A DNA stretch of 64,000 nt from Oscillospiraceae bacterium. GTDB lineage: Bacteria; Bacillota; Clostridia; Oscillospirales; Oscillospiraceae. The notes under the pieces were generated by a model. That model was given only the letters and a program-made list of their open reading frames with translations, was not told where the DNA came from and did not search any database. This document shows positions 57,948 through 64,000 of this stretch, one piece after another (the first letter of the stretch is position 1; the number at the start of each line of letters is the position of its first letter). Made by a program: the position numbers and the translations under genes. The stretch is taken from NCBI GenBank assembly GCA_910575815.1, contig CAJTFN010000007.1, forward strand, positions 62,001-126,000, given 5' to 3'.

Positions 57948-58201
57948 GCATTTTTAAATCTCACCAAGCCCTCTCGCCTTCAACAGCCCAGCTCTCAGCC
58001 AACCTCTCTCCACACCCTCCTCAGTACATTTCTATTTTACTCTGTTTCCAGCCAAAGTCAAGATAAAAGCCCGAAAATCACGCGGACAATTTAAAATCAC
58101 AGCTTCCTGGACTTCTTGAACAAAGCCGTCCCTTTGTGCTATAGTAATTCAAAAAGCCTCCCCCCTCTCCAAACACCCCCGCTCAAAGAAAGGACCTCCT
58201 C

Positions 58202-59458
58202 ATGAAAAACAGCCGCCTCTTCGAAATCCTATACCTCCTCGTCGAAAAACGGTCCGTCACCGCCGGAGAACTGGCCACGAGGCTGGAGGTATCGGAGCGG
58301 ACCATCTACCGGGATATCGACGCCTTATCCGCCGCCGGCATCCCGGTCTTCACCCAAAAAGGGCAGGGTGGCGGCATCCGCCTCATGGACCAGTTCGTTC
58401 TGGACCGAGCCCTCCTGTCCCAGGAGCAGCAGGACGAAATCCTGTTCGCCCTTCAGGCCACCCTGGCCACCGGCGGCACAGAGGAGGAAACCCTGACCCG
58501 TCTTTCCACCCTGTTCCGCCGGGAGGGCGGAGACTGGCTGGAGGTGGACTTCACCGACTGGGGTAGCGGATCAATGGAGCGAGAGAATTTCGCCCTGGTG
58601 AAACAGGCCATTCTGAAGCGCAAGCCCCTTTCCTTCACCTACTACAGCTCCACCGGGGAGAAGAGCCGCCGGACCGTTGAACCCGCCCGCCTGGTGTTCA
58701 AAGGCGGCTGCTGGTACCTCTCCGCCTTTTGCCGGACCCGTCAGGACTGGCGCATCTTCCGCCTGGTACGAATGGCGGACCTGACCGCGGAAGACGGAAC
58801 CTGCCCGCCCCGCCGGCCTCCGGAGCGCCTGGAGGCCCCCTCCCCCGTCGAATACCCAAGGGCCGCCCTGCGGCTGCGCTTCCAGCCTTCCGCCGCTTGG
58901 CGGGTGCGGGACTACTTCCACCCAAAGCAGGTCACCCCGGAGGCAGACGGCTGTCTGCTGGTGCGCTGCGCCTTCCCCGAGGACCAGTGGCTCCTCTCCT
59001 TTCTCCTGTCCTTCGGCAACCAGCTGGAGGTGCTGTCGCCGGTCTATTGGCGGGAGATTCTCGCCAGAGAGAGCAAAAAAATATGGACCGTCTATGAAAC
59101 CGGACAGACCCTGTCAAGTTTCAAGGCGTATGCTGGTTCCAGAGGCGGGAAGCCAAGTCCCGCCCAATATAAGGAGGATATTCCTATGGAAGACCGGAAA
59201 TTCTGCCAGTGCTGCGGCATGCCTCTGGACAAGCCCGAAGACGCGGGCACCGAGGCCGGCGGCGCCCCCAGCGGCGACTACTGCCGTTACTGCTACCAAA
59301 ACGGGGCCTTTACCGCCCCCGACGCCACCATGGACGACATCATTGCCTTTAACCTGAAATTCAACGAGGAAAACGGCCATCCCTTCGGTCCTCAGGCCGA
59401 GGCGGAAACGATGATGCGGAGCTGGTTCCCCACCTTGAAACGCTGGAGAAAGCCGTAA
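58202..59458 (+). CDS. YafY-type WYL regulator fused to a zinc-ribbon domain
   Basis: 418 residues. HTH_11 at about 5-60 (VTAGELATRLEVSERTIYRD), WYL domain about 135-230 (LSFTYYSSTGEKSRRTVEPA), C-terminal WCX part about 235-310, then a zinc-ribbon module from residue 329 (EDRKFCQCCGMPLDKPED, CRYCYQNG). WYL proteins are ligand-responsive transcription factors. In many Clostridia the zinc-ribbon protein is a separate gene; here no stop separates them, yet AAGGAGG and ATG 59186 remain in the middle, so the ribbon may also be made alone. Confidence 0.85.
   Translation: MKNSRLFEILYLLVEKRSVTAGELATRLEVSERTIYRDIDALSAAGIPVFTQKGQGGGIRLMDQFVLDRALLSQEQQDEILFALQATLATGGTEEETLTRLSTLFRREGGDWLEVDFTDWGSGSMERENFALVKQAILKRKPLSFTYYSSTGEKSRRTVEPARLVFKGGCWYLSAFCRTRQDWRIFRLVRMADLTAEDGTCPPRRPPERLEAPSPVEYPRAALRLRFQPSAAWRVRDYFHPKQVTPEADGCLLVRCAFPEDQWLLSFLLSFGNQLEVLSPVYWREILARESKKIWTVYETGQTLSSFKAYAGSRGGKPSPAQYKEDIPMEDRKFCQCCGMPLDKPEDAGTEAGGAPSGDYCRYCYQNGAFTAPDATMDDIIAFNLKFNEENGHPFGPQAEAETMMRSWFPTLKRWRKP
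59171..59188 (+). promoter_or_regulatory. Internal ribosome-binding site and start codon
   Basis: AAGGAGG (59171-59177) is eight bases before ATG 59186, in frame within the WYL-zinc-ribbon gene. It would give a 90-residue zinc-ribbon protein by internal initiation. Confidence 0.6.
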
Positions 59459-59502
59459 GGAACCTTCCGAGAAAACCGGCGGCTTCCCAGTAAAGAAGCA
59501 AA

Positions 59503-59557
59503 AACAGCGCGCTTGCCTTTGGTACCAAGAACCGTACCAACGCAAGCGCGCCGTTCT
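59503..59557. terminator. Bidirectional terminator
   Basis: Arms ACAGCGCGCTTGC and GCAAGCGCGCCGTTCTGT with an inner GGTAC/GTACC pair, between the converging WYL gene and methyltransferase gene; TTATTC follows rightward. Confidence 0.75.
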
Positions 59558-59606
59558 GTTATTCACGCAGCCGCCCCGCCTTACACCCCCGCTTCCAGGG
59601 ACAGGC

Positions 59607-60341
59607 TCACCCCTTTTTCACAGCCGCTTTCACCAACAGCATCATCGGGCGGCGCAGTTCGTCCCTCATGCCCGGAAGGTCCATCATCTCCTCCGGCGGC
59701 TCCGCTTCCACCACCGCTTTCAGTTCAAAACCATGGTTCAGCAGCCCCATCAGAATCTGCGTCAGCGTATGGTGTTGTTTCACGACGTCACACCCCAGAA
59801 AGCGCGTGTTTCGTTTCCCTGGGAAAAAATATTGGTCAACGGGCCAATGCCGCGGCGCTCCCTCTTTGGTATACTCCCAATCCTGTCCAACCCCGGCGGT
59901 AAAGACTGGGTGCTCAATGTTAAAAAGAAACACGCCCCCGGGCTTCAGCGTTTTGTATACATCTTGAAATACCTTCTCCAGGTCCTCAATATAGTGCAGG
60001 GCCAAGTTGGACACGACACAGTCCCAACCATCCTTCGGATATTCATAGTCCTCAATTCCGCAGACCTGATACTCAATCCGGCCCTCCGGGTTGTGCCTCT
60101 CCGCCTCCTCAATCATGTTCCGGCTCAGGTCAAGGCCCAGCACCCGTTCCGCTCCCTGCTCTGCCGCGAATCTGCAATGCCAGCCGTAGCCGCACCCAAG
60201 ATCAAGCACCGCTTTCCCTTCAAGCGGCGGAAACAGGGGCTTAAATTGATGCCACTCTCCGGCGGCGCTCAGCCCATCCCGGCTGCGGGGCATCTTCGCG
60301 TATTGCTCAAAGAACCCCTCCTGATCATATGAATTCCCCAT
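59607..60341 (-). CDS. Class I SAM-dependent methyltransferase
   Basis: 244 residues from ATG 60341 (AAGGGGAAGTGGCC upstream; an ATG at 60359 is possible). Motif I VLDLGCGYGWHCRFA (about 50-64), VLGLDLS and an SNLALHYIEDLEKVF segment show the standard small-molecule methyltransferase fold (UbiE/Methyltransf_11 type). Substrate unknown. A monocistronic chromosomal gene ending in the shared terminator. Confidence 0.85.
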   Translation of the reverse strand: MGNSYDQEGFFEQYAKMPRSRDGLSAAGEWHQFKPLFPPLEGKAVLDLGCGYGWHCRFAAEQGAERVLGLDLSRNMIEEAERHNPEGRIEYQVCGIEDYEYPKDGWDCVVSNLALHYIEDLEKVFQDVYKTLKPGGVFLFNIEHPVFTAGVGQDWEYTKEGAPRHWPVDQYFFPGKRNTRFLGCDVVKQHHTLTQILMGLLNHGFELKAVVEAEPPEEMMDLPGMRDELRRPMMLLVKAAVKKG

Positions 60342-60525
60342 GGCCACTTCCCCTTCCATCCTAAATGGACCGCCTCAGACATGCTTGAAATACGGCGAAG
60401 CGTCCGGCGGCGAAAGCTCCTTCTCCCCCGGGTGGCCGGCCATACCTCAAATCCGCTTTCATCATATCACAGCTCCCCTTTTCATTCAATTTTATTTCAA
60501 AGAATCTCTGGAATTTCCATCGAAA

Positions 60526-60666
60526 GCCCAGGCAACGGGCGGGTCTCCGTCTCTTTCGAAACTGCGAAAGGGTCCATATTTTTTCATCTTACCTCTTGAC
60601 AGAAACTTATGTTCGAGTTACAATGATACTCGAACAAAATTTCTATATCGCCCAGGCAACGGGCGG
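60526..60666. repeat. 17-base direct repeat flanking the promoter
   Basis: GCCCAGGCAACGGGCGG occurs at 60526-60542 and again at 60650-60666. Each copy can fold into a GCCC/GGGC stem. The second is in the leader just before the AAGGAGG of the small membrane protein; the first precedes the promoter. Confidence 0.7.
60596..60632 (+). promoter_or_regulatory. Promoter with overlapping inverted repeat and LexA-like box
   Basis: TTGACA (60596-60601), 17-base spacer, TACAAT (60619-60624). Within it, TGTTCGAGT and ACTCGAACA are perfect 9-base inverted arms (60610-60636) across the -10 box. AAACTTATGTTCG just upstream resembles the Firmicute LexA box (GAAC-N4-GTTC) with one mismatch in the core. Binding of a repressor here would block transcription, fitting the DNA-repair genes downstream. 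Confidence 0.65.
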
Positions 60667-60683
60667 CAAGGAGGTTTTTCCTA

Positions 60684-60886
60684 TGACCGGTTGGACGCTC
60701 TTCCTCATCATCGTTGGCGTGGCCTTTCTCACCGCGCAGCTCTTCCGCCTTATCGACCTGATCGAACGGCCTTCCCATCGCTCCGCACTGTGCCGGAAGG
60801 CTTTGCCCGCAGCCTGGAACCTTCTGGTCCGGACCGCTCTGTGCCGCCGTTTTGGTGAAGCATCGTGGATGTTCTGGAGAAGCTGA
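60684..60886 (+). CDS. Small membrane protein of the repair operon
   Basis: 66 residues from ATG 60684 (CAAGGAGGTTTTTCCT upstream). One membrane segment (GWTLFLIIVGVAFLTAQLF) and a basic C-terminal half. First gene after the promoter; its end overlaps the radical SAM gene by 22 bases. Small membrane proteins led by LexA-type promoters often inhibit division (YneA/SulA-like roles), but this one lacks a recognisable LysM or FtsZ-binding motif. Function is unknown. Confidence 0.6.
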
Positions 60887-62139
60887 CCATCCTCGCGGAC
60901 GCCGCCAAATACGACGCCGCCTGCACCTCCAGCGGCGGAACCCGAAGGGCGAAGCCCGGCTGCCTCGGCAACACCTCCTCCGCCCTGGCGGGCTGCTGCC
61001 ACAGCTTTTCCGCCGATGGCCGTTGCGTCACACTGCTGAAGGTCCTCCTGACCAACCGCTGCGTCTACGACTGCAAATACTGCGTCAACCGCCGGAGCAA
61101 CGACACGAAGCGGGCAGCCTTCACTCCGGAGGAACTGGCGGATCTGACCATTCAATTTTACCGCCGGAATTACATTGAGGGACTCTTCCTCTCCTCCGGC
61201 GTCTTCCGGAACCCGGACTACACCACGGAGCTCATGATCCGGGTCCTGGCCCTCCTCCGGGAGCGGTACCGCTTCAACGGCTATATCCACGCCAAGGCCA
61301 TCCCCGGCACGTCGCCGGAGCTGGTGGAGCGGCTGGGCCTCCTGGCGGACCGGCTCAGCGTAAACATCGAGCTCCCCTCGGAGGCAGGGCTGAAAACTCT
61401 GGCCCCGGACAAAACGAAAGGAGCCATCCTGGCCCCCATGCGGCAGATTCAAACCCGAAACCGGCAGAGCCGGGAGGAGCTGGTCAAATTTCGCCACGCC
61501 CCCCGCTTCGCTCCCGCCGGGCAAAGCACTCAGCTCATCATAGGCGCCACCCGGGACACGGACTTCCACATCCTCCGCTTGACCCAAGGCCTCTATGATC
61601 GCTACCGTCTAAAACGTGTGTTCTATTCCGCCTACGTTCCGGTGGTGGAGCACGCCCTCCTCCCCGCCAGGGATGTAAAGCCGCCCCTGCTGCGGGAGCA
61701 CCGGCTCTATCAGGCGGACTGGCTGCTGCGGTTTTATGGTTTCCGGGCGGAGGAGCTGCTGGACGAGGGGCATCAGGACTTCGACACCCGGGTAGACCCG
61801 AAATGCAGCTGGGCCCTATCCCACCTGGACGTTTTTCCGGTGGAGGTCAATACCGCCGCCTACGAGATGCTGCTGCGCGTCCCCGGCGTGGGGGTTACCT
61901 CCGCCCGGCGGATTGTCCGCGCCCGGAGAGTGGGGCCTCTCCACATGGATAACCTGAAAAAACTGGGTGTGGTGATGAAACGGGCCCAATATTTCCTCAC
62001 CGCCTCCGGAAAAATGGCAGAGGGCCTGCGCTTCACGCCGGACGGCATCCTCCGGGGGCTGATCGCCGCGGAGCGGCCCTTGCTGCCTCAGGAGGAGCCG
62101 GTTCAGCTGTCCCTGTTCGACGTAATGGAAACGGCCTAA
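60865..62139 (+). CDS. Putative DNA modification/repair radical SAM protein
   Basis: 424 residues from GTG 60865. The radical SAM cluster motif is CVYDCKYC (CxxxCxxC, about 65-72), followed by FLSSGVFRNPDYT and IHAKAIPGTSPELV. A helix-hairpin-helix (LLRVPGVGVTSARRIV, about 332-347) suggests DNA binding. This matches the family annotated as putative DNA modification/repair radical SAM proteins, always paired with the gene at 62324. It probably repairs or modifies a base with a radical mechanism; the reaction is not known to me. Confidence 0.88.
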   Translation: MDVLEKLTILADAAKYDAACTSSGGTRRAKPGCLGNTSSALAGCCHSFSADGRCVTLLKVLLTNRCVYDCKYCVNRRSNDTKRAAFTPEELADLTIQFYRRNYIEGLFLSSGVFRNPDYTTELMIRVLALLRERYRFNGYIHAKAIPGTSPELVERLGLLADRLSVNIELPSEAGLKTLAPDKTKGAILAPMRQIQTRNRQSREELVKFRHAPRFAPAGQSTQLIIGATRDTDFHILRLTQGLYDRYRLKRVFYSAYVPVVEHALLPARDVKPPLLREHRLYQADWLLRFYGFRAEELLDEGHQDFDTRVDPKCSWALSHLDVFPVEVNTAAYEMLLRVPGVGVTSARRIVRARRVGPLHMDNLKKLGVVMKRAQYFLTASGKMAEGLRFTPDGILRGLIAAERPLLPQEEPVQLSLFDVMETA

Positions 62140-62156
62140 GAAAAGGAGCGCTCTTG

Positions 62157-62333
62157 ATGATGCAGATTTACTTTGTCCCTTCCGCCTCCTGCACCGGCTG
62201 GGAAGTTTATGGGATTCTCCTTCCAAAAAAGCCCATCCATTCCAGGGGCGGTTTCGCCCTGCCGCCAGAGGGCCATCCGGACAGCACCCCGGCGGAGGCC
62301 ACCGGAACTGGGAGCGGTTCTCCATGGAGGTAA
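62157..62333 (+). CDS. Possible 58-residue leader ORF
   Basis: ATG 62157 with AAAAGGAGCG upstream; reads MMQIYFVPSASCTGWEVYGI and ends GSGSPWR, overlapping the start of the next gene by 10 bases. No homology recognised. It may serve only for translational coupling, or be a chance frame in GC-rich DNA. Confidence 0.35.
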   Translation: MMQIYFVPSASCTGWEVYGILLPKKPIHSRGGFALPPEGHPDSTPAEATGTGSGSPWR

Positions 62334-63109
62334 TCTACCATTACGACGGCAGCTTCGAGGGCTTTCTCTCCTGCGTCTTCGCCAGCTACGCCCATAAAGA
62401 AAGCCCCGCCGGCTTTTGCTCCGGCGAGGACCTGCTGTACTCATTCTATGATACCCGGACCGTTTCCACCAACCCCGAACACGCCGCCCGGGTCTGGCGA
62501 AAGATCGCCGCCCTGTCTCCGGAGGCCGCCGCCCTGCTGCGCCGGGGCCTTCTCACCTGCCTTCCGGAAAAGGAGCTGCACCTCTACCGCCTGCTGGCCA
62601 AGCTGCTCCGGGACGGCCCCGGCTTCCTGGGGAACCGCTCCGACGAGACGCTATACCCCGTGCTCCGGGCCGTCCAGCATCTGAACGAGGAGGTCCATCT
62701 TTTAAAGGGCTTCGTCCGCTTCTCCGACCTGGGGGGCGTGCTGGGCGGCGAGATCGAGCCCAAAAACCGGGTCCTCCCCGTCCTGGGAGGACACTTCCGC
62801 GCCCGGCTCCAGGGCGAGCGGTTCTTCCTCTACGACCGCACCCACAAGGAAGCCCTGTTTCACGTTCCCGGCCAATCCGTCATCCGTCCCCTGGCCGCCT
62901 TTCAAATGGCCCCGCCGGACAAAACCGAGGCCCGTTACCGCCTGCTTTGGAAACGTTTTTACGACACCATCGCCATCAAGGAGCGGGAAAACCCCCGCCT
63001 CCGCATGAGCAACATGCCCAAACGCTATTGGAACACCATGACCGAGTTCCAGGATGAACGCTATTTCATCCCCTCCAGCGCCCCCCTGCCGGACCTGGAA
63101 GCGCCCTAG
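62324..63109 (+). CDS. TIGR03915-type putative DNA repair protein
   Basis: 261 residues from ATG 62324 (GGGAGCGG upstream). The start IYHYDGSFEGFLSCVFASYA and the core LLRRGLLTCLPEKELHLYRL match the partner protein of the radical SAM repair enzyme (DUF4130 type). The C-terminal half has RMSNMPKRYWNTMTEFQDER. The pair is widely conserved in Clostridia. Exact role unknown; a DNA-binding or glycosylase-like contribution is inferred. Confidence 0.85.
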   Translation: MEVIYHYDGSFEGFLSCVFASYAHKESPAGFCSGEDLLYSFYDTRTVSTNPEHAARVWRKIAALSPEAAALLRRGLLTCLPEKELHLYRLLAKLLRDGPGFLGNRSDETLYPVLRAVQHLNEEVHLLKGFVRFSDLGGVLGGEIEPKNRVLPVLGGHFRARLQGERFFLYDRTHKEALFHVPGQSVIRPLAAFQMAPPDKTEARYRLLWKRFYDTIAIKERENPRLRMSNMPKRYWNTMTEFQDERYFIPSSAPLPDLEAP

Positions 63110-63181
63110 CGTTCTTTTTCCTATGCTCTGGGCGCAAAGCGACGGATACGCCAGCAACCCCCTCTCTTTCGGGAAAGCTGG

Positions 63182-63886
63182 TCAGGGGTCGAAGGACTCC
63201 CGGAGGCGCTTTAGGCCCCGGCGCTCCAGGCGGGATATCTGCACCTGGGACACTCCCACCACCCGGGCCGTCTGCTCCTGGGTCAGGCCCTTGAAATAGC
63301 GGAGGAGAATCGTCATCCGCTCCTTCTCCGGCAGACGGTCGATGGCCTCCCGAAGGGCAATCCGCTCAACCAGCCCCTCCTCTGGTGCCTCCGTGCCCAG
63401 AGACCCCTCCAAGGTCAGCCCCTCCGCCGTCTCCTGCTGGAGGGACTCCGGCGCGTCGGTGGCCAAGTCCGTTCGGGCAATTTCCTCCGGCGTGATTCCC
63501 GTGGCCTCCGACAGCTCCGACAGGGCCGGCTCCCGGCCCAGCTGATGCCGGAGACGCTCCCGGGCTGTGTAGAGAGTCTGTGCCTGTTCCCGGATGCTCC
63601 GGCCCACCTTCACCGCTCCGTCATCCCGGAGAAAGCGGCGAATCTCCCCCGCGATTTTCGGCACCGCGTAGGTGGAAAAACAGGTTCCGTAGTCGAAGTC
63701 AAAGCCCTGAACCGCCTTCAAAAAACCCAGGCAGCCCAGTTGATATAAATCGTCCGGCTCCACGCCCCGTCCATAGTACCGCCGGACCACGCTCCAGATC
63801 AGACCGTTATTCTCAATCACCGCCCGCTCGCAGGCGTCCCGGTCCCCCTGCTGCGCCGCCCGGAGGAGCTCCAGCGCGGCGCTCAT
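63182..63886 (-). CDS. sigF: Forespore sigma factor SigF
   Basis: 234 residues. Sigma-70 regions are clear: region 2 (DLYQLGCLGFLKAVQGFDFD, then STYAVPKIAGEIRRFLRDDG), region 3 (LGREPALSELSEATGITPEE) and region 4 (LTQEQTARVVGVSQVQISRL). In spore formers SigF is the first forespore-specific sigma factor and is held by SpoIIAB until phosphate removal from SpoIIAA. It overlaps the upstream spoIIAB by ATGA, which distinguishes it from SigG. Confirms an endospore-forming lineage. Confidence 0.92.
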   Translation of the reverse strand: MSAALELLRAAQQGDRDACERAVIENNGLIWSVVRRYYGRGVEPDDLYQLGCLGFLKAVQGFDFDYGTCFSTYAVPKIAGEIRRFLRDDGAVKVGRSIREQAQTLYTARERLRHQLGREPALSELSEATGITPEEIARTDLATDAPESLQQETAEGLTLEGSLGTEAPEEGLVERIALREAIDRLPEKERMTILLRYFKGLTQEQTARVVGVSQVQISRLERRGLKRLRESFDP

Positions 63887-64000
63887 TTCTTCAAGCGGGG
63901 GGCCAGCCTTTTCCGCATCACCACCGTAGTCCCCCGGTTCACGGCAGACCGCACCGCCACCTTGTCCATGAAGCTCTCCATAATGGTAAAGCCCATTCCG
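63883..64000 (-). CDS. spoIIAB: Anti-sigma F factor SpoIIAB, C-terminal end (partial)
   Basis: The last 38 residues are present; the gene continues past the window. GMGFTIMESFMDKVAVRS and GTTVVMRKRL are the typical end of the SpoIIAB GHKL kinase. SpoIIAB binds and inhibits SigF and phosphorylates SpoIIAA. Its TGA overlaps the sigF ATG. Confidence 0.9.
   Translation of the reverse strand, partial: GMGFTIMESFMDKVAVRSAVNRGTTVVMRKRLAPRLKK

Noticed and set aside
60684-60886. YneA/SulA-type division inhibitor
   Set aside because: Size and context fit, but no LysM domain or conserved residues of those families are visible; left as a small membrane protein.

Overview
The window looks like a GC-rich, spore-forming gut Clostridia chromosome, probably an Oscillospiraceae-type organism. 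The reasons are a SpoIIAB/SigF sporulation operon at the right end, S-layer-homology (SLH) surface proteins, Tn1549/CTn-type conjugation genes and many large serine recombinases. About 57 kb is accessory DNA. Ordinary chromosome starts at a tRNA-Pro near 57.9 kb.

Layout. (1) 1-23944 is the right part of a conjugative element (ICE-1): SpoVG, a VirB6/TrbL-like channel protein, Maff2, a VirD4 coupling protein, PcfB, MT-A70 methyltransferase, a PAPS-reductase-type protein, two giant SLH surface proteins, RepA and ParB/ParA. (2) 23945-27937 is a mobilizable element (E1) with a truncated serine recombinase, a broken VapE primase, an HTH regulator and TnpV. ICE-1 sits inside its recombinase gene. 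(3) 27938-44604 is the remnant of a second, related conjugative element (ICE-2). Its virD4 has been split by E1 and by E2, and its repA is fused to virD4 by a deletion. (4) 28506-41656 is E2: TnpW, a DnaC-like ATPase, a relaxase remnant, a MATE efflux gene with an attenuator leader, and a recombinase now in three pieces. The breaks are an intact Tn4451-like element E3 (33659-39645) and a small passenger element P (39956-41475) that carries a DUF1835 gene and a highly structured segment. (5) 44605 to about 47.4 kb is E0, another mobilizable element, whose recombinase was split by ICE-2. (6) 47.4-48.4 kb holds decayed gene and transposase fragments. (7) 48428-56060 is a six-gene operon with its own promoter: NUDIX, SIS-HAD fusion, phosphoribosyltransferase-like protein, AAA/ORC-type ATPase, an unrecognised alpha/beta protein and a PfkB-type kinase. 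It is the best candidate for an undescribed system. (8) 56494-57805 is the C-terminal part of one more serine recombinase. (9) 57.9-64 kb is chromosome: tRNA-Pro, a WYL regulator fused to a zinc ribbon, a methyltransferase, a probable DNA-damage operon, sigF and spoIIAB.

How it fits together. Serine-recombinase genes are themselves the landing sites for later elements, giving a nested order E0 > ICE-2 > (E1 > ICE-1) and (E2 > E3, P). Both ICEs end in the same sequence and interrupt a recombinase at the same Asp-Gly codons. Several other junctions fit a GA dinucleotide core. The six-gene operon combines phosphosugar isomerase, phosphatase, kinase, PRPP-type and nucleotide-hydrolase folds with an ATPase switch. 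This points to a sugar-phosphate or nucleotide-based conflict or signalling pathway, which is an inference and not a demonstrated function.
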